Positions 15,355-25,384 of a DNA stretch of 61,707 nt are shown one piece after another. This DNA comes from Cytophagales bacterium UBA2561. GTDB taxonomy: Bacteria; Bacteroidota; Bacteroidia; Cytophagales; Thermoflexibacteraceae. The position numbers and the translations under genes were made by a program. Under the pieces are notes generated by a model. It had not been told where the DNA came from. It made no database searches and saw nothing but the letters and a program-made list of their open reading frames with translations. Each line of letters begins with the position of its first letter. Position 1 is the stretch's first letter. The DNA is taken from positions 1 to 61,707 of the forward strand of contig DDLX01000007.1 in assembly GCA_002340355.1 (NCBI GenBank), in the 5' to 3' direction.

Positions 15355-17574
15355 TTATATTTTAAAGCCAATAACAGTGATGTCATCTCTTTGCTCAGCC
15401 TGCCCTTGATGCATATGGAGAATTTCACGTAATAATTCTTTTTGTTCGTGCATAGGTAGGTCGGCATGGTCAACCAATAACTCTTTTAAGACATTTGTGC
15501 CTATTTTAGGTTTGTCTGTTCCGTTTTGGTCAACTAAACCATCAGACATTAAATAAATAATACTGCCTTTTGGCAAAGTAATTTTGGTATTCGTAAATGG
15601 TTTTTTCTTTTTCCGTCTTTTTCGTCCTCCACCAATAGAACGAACATCTCCTTTGAGCATTTGAATTTCAGCTTGGTTAGCTTCTATATAGAATAAGGGA
15701 CGTTTTGCCCCTGTAAATTGAATTTTAGTCGATTGATTATTTTGATGCTCTAAGAGACATAAAACGACATCCATGCCATCATCATTAATTTTTTGTTCCT
15801 GTTTCAATGCAACTCGAATCCGTGAGTCTAGTTCTTCCAAAATAGCACGTGGTTCATGGATTTTAGTATCACTCACAATTTCATTCAGTATTGTATTACC
15901 AATCAAGGACATAAATGCACCTGATACCCCATGTCCTGTACAATCCACTGCAGCGATAAGGTATTTTTGTTCTGAAATTTTATAAAACCAATAAAAATCA
16001 CCTGAAACAATATCTTTAGGACGATATAAAATAAAATATTCCTTTAGTTCTCTGTCCATCAATTCTTTAGCTGGTAGAATAGCCCGTTGAATCGTCTCTG
16101 CATATCGAATGCTATCTGTTATTTTGTCATTTTTAACTGTAATTTCCCGATTTAATAATTTCAGGTTTTCTGCTTGAACAGTTACTTCTTCATTTTTCTG
16201 TTCTAATTGCTGATTTTTAGAACTCATTTCACTATTTAACTGTTCAATTTCTTCATTTCGTGAAAGTAATTCATTATTAAGATTTTCTAGTAAAACTTTT
16301 TGTCGTTTGATTTTGTGTCTATCCCGATAAATCATAACTGTTAAAATAACCATAGCTAAAGTAATTGCAACAATGACCATCAATCGATTTCGGATTGTAT
16401 CCCGTTCTTTCTCAGCTGCTTCACGAAATGCTTGTGCTTCTTTTCGAAGGATCTCTGCTTCAGCAAGTTCATTAAGGCGTTTATTCATCAAGGAATCTTT
16501 TTCGGATAGCACCATTTCGATTTCAGCAATTAAGCTTTGTGTATCATTTTTGGCATCCTGATAGGCGGAGTCACTTTCGTAAAGCAATTCTTCAAGATAT
16601 GAGAGATATCGCTCCAATCCTGCCCGTTTAATAGAATCTACATCACCTGATTCTAGTTGTTTAGCAATGTGCCGAATTTCATCATTGATTCGGGATCTTC
16701 GACTTTTCTCTCGTAAGATTTCACGTTGAAAAGAGTTAATGTTTTTATCAAACTCTTCGATTCCTGTATAGCGTTGAATAGTTACTTTCTCAGTACTTGA
16801 ACGTTGTACATGAACTTCAATAATGTGTTTACCATCTTTTTCGGTAAGTTCAAAGGCATTGACCATAAAATCAGTACCATCATCATTTGGAATTTTGACA
16901 GCTAATTTTCCTGATTTATTCAAGGTGTAATCCTCCTCATCTATAGAGATTTTAATGCCATGTAGAGTAGGTTGTTCGGAGTATACGTTTTGAGTTGGTG
17001 CATTAGCTAAGGCATGAGCAATAGGACGTTTTTGAGTATCTATACGCTTGATATACACGAACTTATCAATATTACTGTATGTATAGTCGGAGGAAGGAAT
17101 TAAATAACCATTGACTAATAATTTGGTATTTGATTTAATTTTGAAATTAGCAGGTAAATTGATGGTAAAATAACCTTGTCCATTAGTATATACAGGACGA
17201 ATCTTACTTCCTAAAATAGATACTTCAGCTCGTGCAATAGATTTTAACCGTGCATCAACTACTTGCCCTTCTAATAAATTGAGTGGAGCTTTCAAGATAA
17301 CAATGAGCTCATGATTAGAATAACTCCAACGTAATAAATGATAATGTTTTTTTGAGGCGGTTACTTTTTGAGGTTTTGCTCCTTTTGGAAGTTGAAAAAC
17401 AAATGCGCCTTCATGATTCGTTGTCAACTCTTGCCCATCTACTACAACATCGACTGATTTGATGGGAAATCCACCTTCATTTACTACTTGCCCATATATA
17501 AATTCCTGTTGTTGAGCGACTAAGATAAATTGAGATAAGATGAAAAGACAAATAAAAAGTAGTAGTTTTTTCAT
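15355..17574 (-). CDS. membrane SpoIIE/PP2C serine phosphatase with two carboxypeptidase-regulatory-like domains
   Basis: 739 residues. Signal peptide 1-20. Two CarboxypepD_reg-like beta-sandwich domains face the periplasm (IYGQVVNEGGFPIKSVDVV at about 25-95 and LEGQVVDARLKSIARAEV at about 100-165). A coiled-coil stalk covers about 275-395, a single membrane helix lies near 397-416 (RLMVIVAITLAMVILTVMI), and a second coiled coil runs to about 500. The last 220 residues form a SpoIIE-type PP2C domain with metal-binding aspartates in DCTGHGVSGAFMS and MSDGLVDQNG. It is predicted to carry an outside signal to cytoplasmic dephosphorylation of a partner such as an anti-sigma-factor antagonist. The substrate is not in the window. 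Confidence 0.88.
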   Translation of the reverse strand: MKKLLLFICLFILSQFILVAQQQEFIYGQVVNEGGFPIKSVDVVVDGQELTTNHEGAFVFQLPKGAKPQKVTASKKHYHLLRWSYSNHELIVILKAPLNLLEGQVVDARLKSIARAEVSILGSKIRPVYTNGQGYFTINLPANFKIKSNTKLLVNGYLIPSSDYTYSNIDKFVYIKRIDTQKRPIAHALANAPTQNVYSEQPTLHGIKISIDEEDYTLNKSGKLAVKIPNDDGTDFMVNAFELTEKDGKHIIEVHVQRSSTEKVTIQRYTGIEEFDKNINSFQREILREKSRRSRINDEIRHIAKQLESGDVDSIKRAGLERYLSYLEELLYESDSAYQDAKNDTQSLIAEIEMVLSEKDSLMNKRLNELAEAEILRKEAQAFREAAEKERDTIRNRLMVIVAITLAMVILTVMIYRDRHKIKRQKVLLENLNNELLSRNEEIEQLNSEMSSKNQQLEQKNEEVTVQAENLKLLNREITVKNDKITDSIRYAETIQRAILPAKELMDRELKEYFILYRPKDIVSGDFYWFYKISEQKYLIAAVDCTGHGVSGAFMSLIGNTILNEIVSDTKIHEPRAILEELDSRIRVALKQEQKINDDGMDVVLCLLEHQNNQSTKIQFTGAKRPLFYIEANQAEIQMLKGDVRSIGGGRKRRKKKKPFTNTKITLPKGSIIYLMSDGLVDQNGTDKPKIGTNVLKELLVDHADLPMHEQKELLREILHMHQGQAEQRDDITVIGFKI

Positions 17575-18205
17575 GGAATCAAAGTTCTGTCTTACGGTTC
17601 AAGATAGGTAGTATGTTTTTTTGGTATTTTTTAGATGTACATAATGACACCAAATAAGTAATTTTGGTTCAATCATCTTATCAAAAAAAATAGTTTATTC
17701 GCTTTAAACACATTTTTATCTTAGATGTTCAAGGAGTTATAAATTGTGATGATAGAAAGCGAAACTAGAGTAAATAAACAGAAAAATAATATTAAAAAGA
17801 AATTCGTCAAAAAATAATTATGATGTGTTTGGATGATCTTGACTGTTTGTTTGATAGGATTACTTTAGACCAATTTTAGGATATATTAATGGAGTGTTGT
17901 TGTTTGAATTGTGCAAATACAAGAAAGTTTTCAAAACGAATTATCACTTTCTTAACGTAAGGCAATAGCTTTTTTGTCTATTCCAATTACAAAAAATATC
18001 ATAAAAATGATCGATGGGGAACGATGCTTTTGTTTGTTACGAAACAGATGGGCTTGCCTGAAAAAATGGAAACTATACTTTACCATCAATTTTTGTTCTA
18101 AAATTCTCATAATTAACGAACCATTAACGACATTCTTGCAGGTGAAATTCGTACATTTGAAAGAGTTGTAATTCAACAATTTCCTACTCTATTAACTTAG
18201 ATACC
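17575..18205. other. gene-free intergenic region
   Basis: About 630 AT-rich bases between divergent genes. Two opposing frames of 65 and 75 codons (about 17952-18179) overlap each other, lack coding character and are left out. It must hold promoters for both flanking genes, but I could not place them convincingly. Confidence 0.4.
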
Positions 18206-18703
18206 ATGAATCATACTTCGAGTTTTCGCTTCCGTTTTATATTGGTTTTTAGCTTTTTTGTGGGATTTTTTGGCAAAATGTCTTTGGCTTCCGCTCAAGT
18301 TAGGCAAACCGCAGAGGTGCTTGATTTTTTTTGGGTAGTGGACGGGCAAGAAATTCGAGGTACGAATGGAACACCTCGTCTGAGCCCTCAACAAGGAACT
18401 TTGACCCTCAAAATACGCTTTAAAACTTCTTCGAATGATACAATAGAACAGCAAAATATCAATAGATTGCCTTTAAAGTATATTTGGTACGAGTTTATTG
18501 CACCTCGTCCTGTAATTACGGATATCTTTCGAGCCAATGAAGGAAAAACAAAAACTCAAAAACTTGAAAATCAAGATTTTTATCAAGGACAAACTACCAA
18601 AGAAGGAATTAATGCAGGAATGTGGGTTGTCCGAATTCTGTATCGAAACAAACCGCTTATATATCGTGGAAAAGTTTTTCAGCCTAAAGTCATTATTCAA
18701 TAA
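18206..18703 (+). CDS. secreted protein of unknown function
   Basis: 165 residues with a long signal peptide (hydrophobic core FILVFSFFVGFFGKM, cut near ASAQ at about residue 31). The mature part of about 134 residues is strand-rich (TLTLKIRFKTSS, LKYIWYEFIAPRP, GMWVVRILYRNKPLIYRGKVFQPKVII) and looks like a single beta-sandwich domain. I do not recognise the family. It precedes the membrane protein at 18775 on the same strand with a 71-base gap, so the two may form an operon. Confidence 0.65.
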   Translation: MNHTSSFRFRFILVFSFFVGFFGKMSLASAQVRQTAEVLDFFWVVDGQEIRGTNGTPRLSPQQGTLTLKIRFKTSSNDTIEQQNINRLPLKYIWYEFIAPRPVITDIFRANEGKTKTQKLENQDFYQGQTTKEGINAGMWVVRILYRNKPLIYRGKVFQPKVIIQ

Positions 18704-18774
18704 TAAAAAAATTAAATAAATCATTATTTTGCTAATTTTCCCAGAAAAAGCCTACTTCAAATCTCTCTAAGCCG

Positions 18775-19872
18775 ATGGAAGAATTTAAATCAAGTGGAAA
18801 TTTTAATCGAGACCGACTAGATGAGGCGGTACAATCTGCTCAATTATTACTTTCACATGCCTCCGAGAAAGGGATGGATGTGGAGAAGGAAATCATTGAA
18901 ACACTTGTTCAGTCGAAGCATCTTCATGAGACAGGAAGTTGGAATCCTGAAACCGAGACGGAATTTTGGTTAGCATTTAATGCAATGACGCGAGCCGTAA
19001 AGCCTGTCACGATTGCAGGAATTCGGGCTTCGATGCCAATGCCTGTTCGCCCTACTTTTTGGCATAAAATATTTCATATCAAAGCAGGACTTCATACTTC
19101 TTTAGCGCGGAAAGCAGTTCGAAAATATACATGGTGGGGATTGTTTTGGGTTGTAGTTATGTTGATTATTCAGGTATATTCTCTGATTGGTTCGACTTTA
19201 GTAGATAATATTCATGAGACAGAAGCTAAATTTAACCAATTAGTAGAAGAACAAAATGTTCTAGCACAAGTAGATTCAGACTCTAAAAAAGCCATTATCG
19301 ATCAACAAAAATTAGGTGAAGAAATTAATGCTCGTGCCGTAGAAATTGTCAGCACAACTGAATTATTGGTACAATGGCAAAAACCTGTTTATGAGTTGGC
19401 TTTGGTTGATACGAGTTTTTATAATTTGAGTGCTTTACAAGAGACTTCGGATGATTTATTTGCGCCTGCCATTAGTCGAGAAAAAATTGATACTTTGAAA
19501 CGAGTAGAGCAGGTAGCAAAATATCCTATTTTGATTATGCAACGCTATATTCTTCCACTATTATACGGATTGTTAGGAGCTTATGCCTTTGTTTTACGGA
19601 AATTAACTGAAGAAACTCGCCATTTAACTTATACGTTAGAATCAGATATTAAATATTTTCTGAGAATAGTTTTAGGTGCAATTGCAGGATTAATTATTGG
19701 ATTTTTCTTTGTTTCAAACGACACTCCAGCAGGGCTTTCAATGGCTTCATTATCGCCCCTAACTTTGGCTTTTTTGGGTGGATATAGCGTTGAATTTTTA
19801 TTTACAGTTATTGACCGTGCCATTTCTACCTTGACTCAACAAACTGAAAACAAAAAAGATACAAATGATTAA
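18775..19872 (+). CDS. membrane protein with four predicted helices
   Basis: 365 residues. A soluble helical N-terminus (about 1-115) comes first. Then there is a membrane helix (WWGLFWVVVMLIIQVYSL, about 122-140), a helical periplasmic segment of about 120 residues with coiled-coil character, and three further membrane helices near 255-355 (ILPLLYGLLGAYAFVL, FLRIVLGAIAGLIIGFFFV, LTLAFLGGYSVEFLFTVI). No enzymatic motif was found. The stop codon lies in the loop of a terminator hairpin. It probably shares a transcript with the secreted protein at 18206. Confidence 0.7.
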   Translation: MEEFKSSGNFNRDRLDEAVQSAQLLLSHASEKGMDVEKEIIETLVQSKHLHETGSWNPETETEFWLAFNAMTRAVKPVTIAGIRASMPMPVRPTFWHKIFHIKAGLHTSLARKAVRKYTWWGLFWVVVMLIIQVYSLIGSTLVDNIHETEAKFNQLVEEQNVLAQVDSDSKKAIIDQQKLGEEINARAVEIVSTTELLVQWQKPVYELALVDTSFYNLSALQETSDDLFAPAISREKIDTLKRVEQVAKYPILIMQRYILPLLYGLLGAYAFVLRKLTEETRHLTYTLESDIKYFLRIVLGAIAGLIIGFFFVSNDTPAGLSMASLSPLTLAFLGGYSVEFLFTVIDRAISTLTQQTENKKDTND

Positions 19873-19888
19873 ATATTTGTATCTTTTG
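19857..19888 (+). terminator. terminator overlapping the stop codon of the membrane protein gene
   Basis: Arms agatacaaat (19857-19866) and atttgtatct (19875-19884), followed by TTT. The gene's TAA is inside the loop, so translation to the end must open the hairpin. Confidence 0.65.
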
Positions 19889-19943
19889 AACTTAACCTTC
19901 ATAGAATTTAGAACCTTATGAAGGGTAAACTGGAAAAATAATA

Positions 19944-21326
19944 TTATAAAATATATTGGCTTAAATCTTTGTTTTGTACAAGATTTTCCAAACGTTCTCT
20001 AACCATCTGACGAGTAATCACAATTTTGGCATTTGCTCCGATGACATCAGGCACATCAAATAAAAATTCATTGAGTAAATGACTCATAACCGTATGTAAT
20101 CGCCGTGCGCCAATATTTTCGACTTCCGAATTGATGCGGAATGCAATGGCTGCCATTTCTTCAAGGGCATCATCCTGGAAAGTCAACTCAACTTTTTCTG
20201 ATTTCAAAAGAGCCTCGTATTGTTTAGTTAAGGCATTTTTTGGTGTTTTCAGAATTTTATAGAAATCATCTTTAGTTAAACTATTTAATTCAACACGAAT
20301 TGGGAAACGCCCTTGTAGTTCAGGAATTAAATCAGAAGGTTTTGAGACATGAAATGCCCCTGCTGCTACAAACAAAATATGTTCTGTATTAATAATTCCG
20401 TGCTTTGTACTTACTGTTGAGCCTTCGACAATTGGTAATAAATCTCGCTGAACACCTTCACGACTGACATCAGGACCTCCACCTTTGGAACTTCCTGCAA
20501 TTTTATCAATTTCATCAATAAAAATAATGCCTAAATCTTGGGCTTTTTGGATGGCAGTTTCTTTGACTTCATCCATATCAATTAACTTAGCAGACTCCTC
20601 TTCTAACAAAATTTTTCGAGCCTCGGCAATTGTAACCTTTCGCTTTTTGACTTTTTTGGGCATCATTCCTGAAATCATTTCCTGAATATTCATCATGGAA
20701 ACCTCATCAATAGCCCCTCCACCTACTACACCAACATTTGACCCTGAGTTTTCAAGTGAAATCTCAATTTTTCGGTCTTCAAGCTCTCCATTTCGGATTT
20801 TCTGACGGAAACGTTCTCGTGTACGTTCATTAAGTTCGGCATCACTTGAAGGAATTTGAGTCTCATCGCCCACTGTTCCTGAAGAATTAGCACCTTTCAA
20901 AGGTGGAATCAAAGCATTTAGGATAATTTCCTCAACAATTTCCTCGGCTTTAACTCGAACTTCTTCTTTCTTCTGGGCTTTAACCATATTTACCGAATGT
21001 TCCACTAAATCACGAACCATACTTTCGACATCCCGCCCGACATAACCAACTTCGGTAAATTTTGAGGCTTCCACTTTGGTAAAAGGAGCATCCGCAATCT
21101 TAGCCAGACGGCGAGCAATTTCTGTTTTCCCGACCCCTGTTGCTCCAATCATCAGGATATTATTTGGCACAATTTCGTTACGGATTTCAGGCTCAGCATT
21201 CATTCGTCGCCAACGATTTCGGAGTGCAATCGCTACGTTTCGTTTGGCTTCGTTTTGCCCAATAATGTACTTATCAAGTTCCGTAACAATTTGTACGGGG
21301 GTAAGATATTTTTCGTTTTCTAACAT
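19944..21326 (-). CDS. hslU: ATP-dependent protease ATPase subunit HslU
   Basis: 460 residues from the ATG at 21326 (MLENEKYLTPVQIVTELDKY), which is the usual HslU beginning. A frame extension to 21362 is not conserved sequence. HslU is the AAA+ unfoldase that feeds substrates to the HslV peptidase. Visible are the Walker A GATGVGKT, the pore motif GYVGRD, the intermediate domain (about 110-240), Walker B/sensor sequence IIFIDEIDKIA, and the C-terminal HslV-contacting tail ending in LSQYIL. HslV is not in this window. Confidence 0.95.
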   Translation of the reverse strand: MLENEKYLTPVQIVTELDKYIIGQNEAKRNVAIALRNRWRRMNAEPEIRNEIVPNNILMIGATGVGKTEIARRLAKIADAPFTKVEASKFTEVGYVGRDVESMVRDLVEHSVNMVKAQKKEEVRVKAEEIVEEIILNALIPPLKGANSSGTVGDETQIPSSDAELNERTRERFRQKIRNGELEDRKIEISLENSGSNVGVVGGGAIDEVSMMNIQEMISGMMPKKVKKRKVTIAEARKILLEEESAKLIDMDEVKETAIQKAQDLGIIFIDEIDKIAGSSKGGGPDVSREGVQRDLLPIVEGSTVSTKHGIINTEHILFVAAGAFHVSKPSDLIPELQGRFPIRVELNSLTKDDFYKILKTPKNALTKQYEALLKSEKVELTFQDDALEEMAAIAFRINSEVENIGARRLHTVMSHLLNEFLFDVPDVIGANAKIVITRQMVRERLENLVQNKDLSQYIL

Positions 21327-21383
21327 TCTACTTTGTGTCTGATGAATGGTAAAATGTCCCACAAGGGGGCGTTATTTTTTAGT

Positions 21384-22361
21384 TTATAATTTACGGATAT
21401 CTTCAATAGATAGACCTGTAATCGTTTCAATTTGAGAAAGTTCTATGCCAGCTTCTTTCATATTTCGAGCTACGTTTTGTTTAGTTTTTAATTCACCTTC
21501 CCTTAATCCTTCCCTTAATTCTTCCCTTAATTCTTCCCTTAATCCTTCCTTTAAGCCCTCTTTTAGCCCTTCGGCTTTACCTTCTGCTCGCCCTTCCTTT
21601 AATCCCTCTTTCAACCCCTCTTCTAAGCCTAATTTTTTGGCACTGGCAATTTGAGAATTTACATCACGAATAAATTTCATTTTTTCCTCGTATTGTTCAT
21701 GCTCTTTAATATCAAACATTCGTTCAGAGATTTCTATAGCCTTAATTACTTCTGGGTTTCGCAAAGTTTTTGGCATTCGACTTTTTTCCAACTCATAAGC
21801 TCGGTTCAGAAAGGTAATCCAACGGTCTAATCCTGTTCGTAATTCTTGATAATCTTTTTGAAATTTTGGTAATTCAATAAAGTGCATTTCAAACAAATCC
21901 GCAAAGCATTCTTTATTCCTTCTGTTTATTCGTCCTTTGTCTCTGTCTCGATTAAATATTTCAAAAACAGAGTGATAATCATCAAAATTCCAATATTCAA
22001 AGTCTAAAAAGTTGATGCTAATTGTTTTTTCTAAACGAGAGTAACTTTGTCCTTCATTAAGTTGTGAACTAAATAATTTTGACCAATAGTACAAGGCGCG
22101 CCTATCAAAGTCTAAATCAAAATTAATTTGCATCTCAACATTTATCCATTTACCTCGTAAGGTCTTAGCTTTAATATCCAGAATTGTATTTTTGTCCTTC
22201 ATATATTGGGCAAAATTGTACGGATTCAACAAAGTTAAATCGGCTATTTGGTCAGCTTCCGAAACGACAGCATTAACCAAAGAAATCAATAAATCTTTGT
22301 TCTCTTCACTTCCAAACAGTTTTTTGAAAGCAAAATCAACTTTTGGATTAATTCTACCCAT
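21384..22361 (-). CDS. Rpn-family PD-(D/E)XK nuclease (transposase_31-like)
   Basis: 325 residues. The N-terminus (MGRINPKVDFAFKKLFGSEE) and the nuclease core (DIKAKTLRGKWINVEMQI, with D...E.Q as the PD-(D/E)XK motif) are typical of the Rpn/PDDEXK family annotated as recombination-promoting nuclease or transposase. Residues about 235-290 are a low-complexity run of tetrapeptide-type units (LKEG, LREE, RAEG) coded by near-identical DNA at about 21500-21640, a region prone to slippage. A short helical C-terminal domain follows (ETITGLSIEDIRKL). Such genes are mobile and often vary in copy number within a genome. It sits next to an orphan DNA methyltransferase. Confidence 0.85.
   Translation of the reverse strand: MGRINPKVDFAFKKLFGSEENKDLLISLVNAVVSEADQIADLTLLNPYNFAQYMKDKNTILDIKAKTLRGKWINVEMQINFDLDFDRRALYYWSKLFSSQLNEGQSYSRLEKTISINFLDFEYWNFDDYHSVFEIFNRDRDKGRINRRNKECFADLFEMHFIELPKFQKDYQELRTGLDRWITFLNRAYELEKSRMPKTLRNPEVIKAIEISERMFDIKEHEQYEEKMKFIRDVNSQIASAKKLGLEEGLKEGLKEGRAEGKAEGLKEGLKEGLREELREELREGLREGELKTKQNVARNMKEAGIELSQIETITGLSIEDIRKL
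21500..21640 (-). repeat. short in-frame tandem repeats within the Rpn-type gene
   Basis: Runs of 12-base units (cccttcctttaa-like variants on the plus strand) encode LKEG/LREE/RAEG tetrapeptides. Near-identity of neighbouring units suggests expansion and contraction by slippage. Confidence 0.6.
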
Positions 22362-22437
22362 TTGTTTTGATAATTATTTACGTAAACTCAGAATATTCAG
22401 TTCTGTTTGTTTATGTTTATTAAAATCATATATCAAC

Positions 22438-23943
22438 TTAAAATCCATACAAATCTGTTATCAACTTATTATTTTCATTTTCATACTCCAAATTATATTG
22501 ACCACTCATTTGTATTTCTTGTAAAATTTTAACACTATTCTTATTTATTTTATTTAACTCATTTTTAGGGGGAATAAGTATAGGAATTTTCTTTATGTAA
22601 TTTGAAGAATTATTTGTAGATGGATTGATAGTTCTAATTAATTGGTTACAAGTTGGAGAATTAAAAAAACACAACAAAAAATAAATTAGTGTTTTATCTT
22701 TTGGAAATACTCCTACGATAGATTGGTCAAATAGTCGATTCTCAATTAATGCACCCGTGATAGAAGTTGAGCTGACCATTGGTACAGCAATTCCTTTTCT
22801 AAAATAAAATGATGAGTTTTGAAACCTTGCTTTTTTATTTTTTTTGTAAAACTCAACGTCTTTTTTTGTCCATTTCATAAACCAATTATCAGGCTTATAA
22901 TATTTCTTATTTCCTCCTTTGACGATTGGCACAAATTCCTTATCTTGATTAAGTCCATTCGTCATATCAGAATTACACTCAAATTCTATTTTTGTCAAGT
23001 CAACGGTTTCATATCGCTTAGAATTCCGAATTTTTTTATGTCTAACTTTTAAAAACTCCTTGTCATTTCCTGAATAAAATCCTGTAATACAATCACATAA
23101 ATCGCCAATGGTTTGAATAGCATTTTGAATTTGTAAATGTATTTTTGTATTTCCTGTCGTTAAAAAAGCGTGATCTTGATTTGCTAAAACATCACTTTGT
23201 TTCAATACTATTTTTTTTATGTGTTTTAGGTCTTTATGATTTAGCTCTCCAACAGATTGATAACCTTTAATTACTTTAAGTTCATTTTCAGCACATGATT
23301 TTGAATCAGTACATTTTTCCAACGCAATGATTGACAAATTTGCATATCCAAAATTTACATTTGGAAAATAAGAAGACGGAAAAAGTGCAATTTCCTTAAT
23401 TTTTGTTTTAGTCAAAATATATTTCCGCAATTCTTTATGTCGATGCAAATTCAAATAAGTGTCAGGAATAATAAATACTAACCGTCCGCCTTCCTTGAGT
23501 GCCACAATGCTTTTATACAGAAAAAGGGAATAACTTTCTTTCGTATAAAAACCATGATAAATTTTCTTTAACTTTTTTCGTTCAGAAACTGTTCGCCATG
23601 CCCCGTAAGGAGGATTAGCAATCACAGCATCATATTTACCGCCCATTGAGCAAAATAATTCTAAATCAATATCAACTAAAGTATCTGTTTGCTTTATTTT
23701 TATATTTTGATGAGTAGCATACTTATTTGATAAAATTTGAAACGAATCGTGATTTAGTTCAAAAGCCTCTATTTTAATATCATTAAATTGGTTTAAAATG
23801 TGGTCAATAAAAATACCATTTCCTGCACATGGTTCAAAAACGGTTTCTGTACCTTTTAAATTTAAAAGTTGAATCATATAATCCGTTATTGGCTCTGACT
23901 TTGTGTAATAAGCTTGATATATTTTATTTTCTGTGATTGTCAT
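22438..23943 (-). CDS. N6-adenine DNA methyltransferase, TaqI-like, with target-recognition domain
   Basis: 501 residues. SAM-binding motif I is FEPCAGNG (36-43) and the catalytic motif IV is NPPY (110-113). The N-terminal AYYTKSEPITDYM is the usual entry of gamma-type adenine methylases. The C-terminal half (about 250-490) looks like a type I/IIG target-recognition region. No restriction endonuclease is recognisable on either side, so it is either an orphan methylase, a fused type IIG enzyme whose nuclease domain I cannot see, or the remnant of a system. The neighbour on the same strand, 76 bases downstream, is the Rpn-type nuclease. Confidence 0.82.
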   Translation of the reverse strand: MTITENKIYQAYYTKSEPITDYMIQLLNLKGTETVFEPCAGNGIFIDHILNQFNDIKIEAFELNHDSFQILSNKYATHQNIKIKQTDTLVDIDLELFCSMGGKYDAVIANPPYGAWRTVSERKKLKKIYHGFYTKESYSLFLYKSIVALKEGGRLVFIIPDTYLNLHRHKELRKYILTKTKIKEIALFPSSYFPNVNFGYANLSIIALEKCTDSKSCAENELKVIKGYQSVGELNHKDLKHIKKIVLKQSDVLANQDHAFLTTGNTKIHLQIQNAIQTIGDLCDCITGFYSGNDKEFLKVRHKKIRNSKRYETVDLTKIEFECNSDMTNGLNQDKEFVPIVKGGNKKYYKPDNWFMKWTKKDVEFYKKNKKARFQNSSFYFRKGIAVPMVSSTSITGALIENRLFDQSIVGVFPKDKTLIYFLLCFFNSPTCNQLIRTINPSTNNSSNYIKKIPILIPPKNELNKINKNSVKILQEIQMSGQYNLEYENENNKLITDLYGF

Positions 23944-24103
23944 TATTGATAAAATACTGAAATAAGCTGTTTCTTCATTTTCTCAAACGAAAATCCGACC
24001 AAAGCGAAATGGTCTGCCAAAATCCCAAATTGAAACCAAGATGAAAAGTCAATTCATTCGATAAGACAACGATAAGACAAAATGACGTGAAAATTTGTCA
24101 GGT

Positions 24104-25384
24104 TTATTCTTTCCAAAAGGTAATTTCCGCAAATGTTTCGTTCATTAAGCCATAGCGTTGTAGCCTTTTTAGTTTTGAAGGTGGACTTGTTAATTTGACT
24201 TGTAACAAATGTTCTCCTACGGCAATTTTATGAATCGGAATCACTGTTAATAAACCAATTTCCTTTGTTTTGGGGTGTTGATGAAGTCGCCACTGTACTG
24301 AGTCCTGTGGCTTTTTATCAATTTCGAGGCGGTAAACTTGAGAAAGGCACTGGAGCTGTTGTTTTCCTTGTTTTTGAGTCATATTGTCAAGGTCAATTTT
24401 GCCACAATTTAAGTCTTTGATACGTTCAAAAATTTTATGATGGACTACAAAAACCCGTAAGAATTTTCCTGATACGAATTCAGATTGAATACTTGCCGAG
24501 CCAATTAACTCTTTTTTAGAACGTAAATTATCATAATGATTTGGTGAATGAATACACGTAACCGTATTGTTTCGAAGGTATTTTTTGTAGTTTATAAAAT
24601 CTTCATTTTCAGGATGTGTGGTGGCAGTAAAAATTAACGCAACCGCAGCATAAATCAAAATGACAACCGACAATTTCCATGATTTAATATTGGTAACAAG
24701 GGTATAGTAAGCACTTCGATAAATCGGTGAGAGTGATAACCATGAAAAAACGGTATAAATTGGAAGGTAAAATCGTGCAAACCATTTAATTTTTTTGAGT
24801 TTGCCAAGAGTCAGAAAATCAAGAACATATAATAAAGCTATGCCTAGTGAAATAATTGATCCAATACGTAAAATCAAAAATGGAGTTGCTCCGATTTGTT
24901 CTACTAAACTGGAATGAGGAATCAAAATAAGTAAGGTAACAAATATTCCTAAAAGTACTAAGACAAATAAAAACGACAATGCAAAAACTAAACTTGAAAG
25001 GGTTTCGAGTAAAACCACAAAATCAACTGTATTGGCTATTTTTTTTAGTTTATTTTGAAAAATAGGCTGATAATCTTCTAATTTTTCCTGCTGGATGCCC
25101 TTTGGAAAAACATAACTCAGGCATACACTTGCTACCCAAAAACCTCGAATGATGAGGTGTAAAATAAATCCTACAATTAACCCATTAACGGCAATGGTTA
25201 AGATTCGAGCAATAATCAAAGATTCAAAATAACCTGATTGTTGGAGTAACAAAATTCCCCAAATATGCAGTAAATCAGGGATTTGTAACAACGAAAAAAC
25301 AATTCCACCTGAAATAAATAGTTCAGGCTCCCAGCTATTATTTTGGATATTTTCCAGCCGCTTGGGTTTTTGGTTCATGTGCAC
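24104..25384 (-). CDS. polytopic membrane protein coupled to the sensor kinase
   Basis: 426 residues. Five or six membrane helices in the first 250 residues (for example ILTIAVNGLIVGFILHLIIRG, LSSLVFALSFLFVLVLLGIF, FLILRIGSIISLGIALLYVL, LSVVILIYAAVALIFTAT). A soluble, probably periplasmic domain of about 165 residues comes after them, with single cysteines (NTVTCIHS, DLNCGKID). The start region overlaps the end of the histidine kinase gene by 47 bases, so the two are translationally coupled and probably act together. The family is not recognised. A second ATG two codons downstream is an equal start candidate. Confidence 0.7.
   Translation of the reverse strand: MHMNQKPKRLENIQNNSWEPELFISGGIVFSLLQIPDLLHIWGILLLQQSGYFESLIIARILTIAVNGLIVGFILHLIIRGFWVASVCLSYVFPKGIQQEKLEDYQPIFQNKLKKIANTVDFVVLLETLSSLVFALSFLFVLVLLGIFVTLLILIPHSSLVEQIGATPFLILRIGSIISLGIALLYVLDFLTLGKLKKIKWFARFYLPIYTVFSWLSLSPIYRSAYYTLVTNIKSWKLSVVILIYAAVALIFTATTHPENEDFINYKKYLRNNTVTCIHSPNHYDNLRSKKELIGSASIQSEFVSGKFLRVFVVHHKIFERIKDLNCGKIDLDNMTQKQGKQQLQCLSQVYRLEIDKKPQDSVQWRLHQHPKTKEIGLLTVIPIHKIAVGEHLLQVKLTSPPSKLKRLQRYGLMNETFAEITFWKE

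Noticed and set aside
17952..18179. Opposing frames of 65 and 75 codons upstream of the secreted protein gene
   Set aside because: They overlap each other almost completely, are rich in Phe/Ile/Lys as expected from random AT-rich DNA, and neither shows a domain or signal.
21327..21362. 12-residue extension of HslU
   Set aside because: The family begins at MLENEKYLTP-like sequence. The extension has no conserved character.
21500..21640. CRISPR-like repeats
   Set aside because: The repeats are 12-base coding units without spacers, inside a protein gene.
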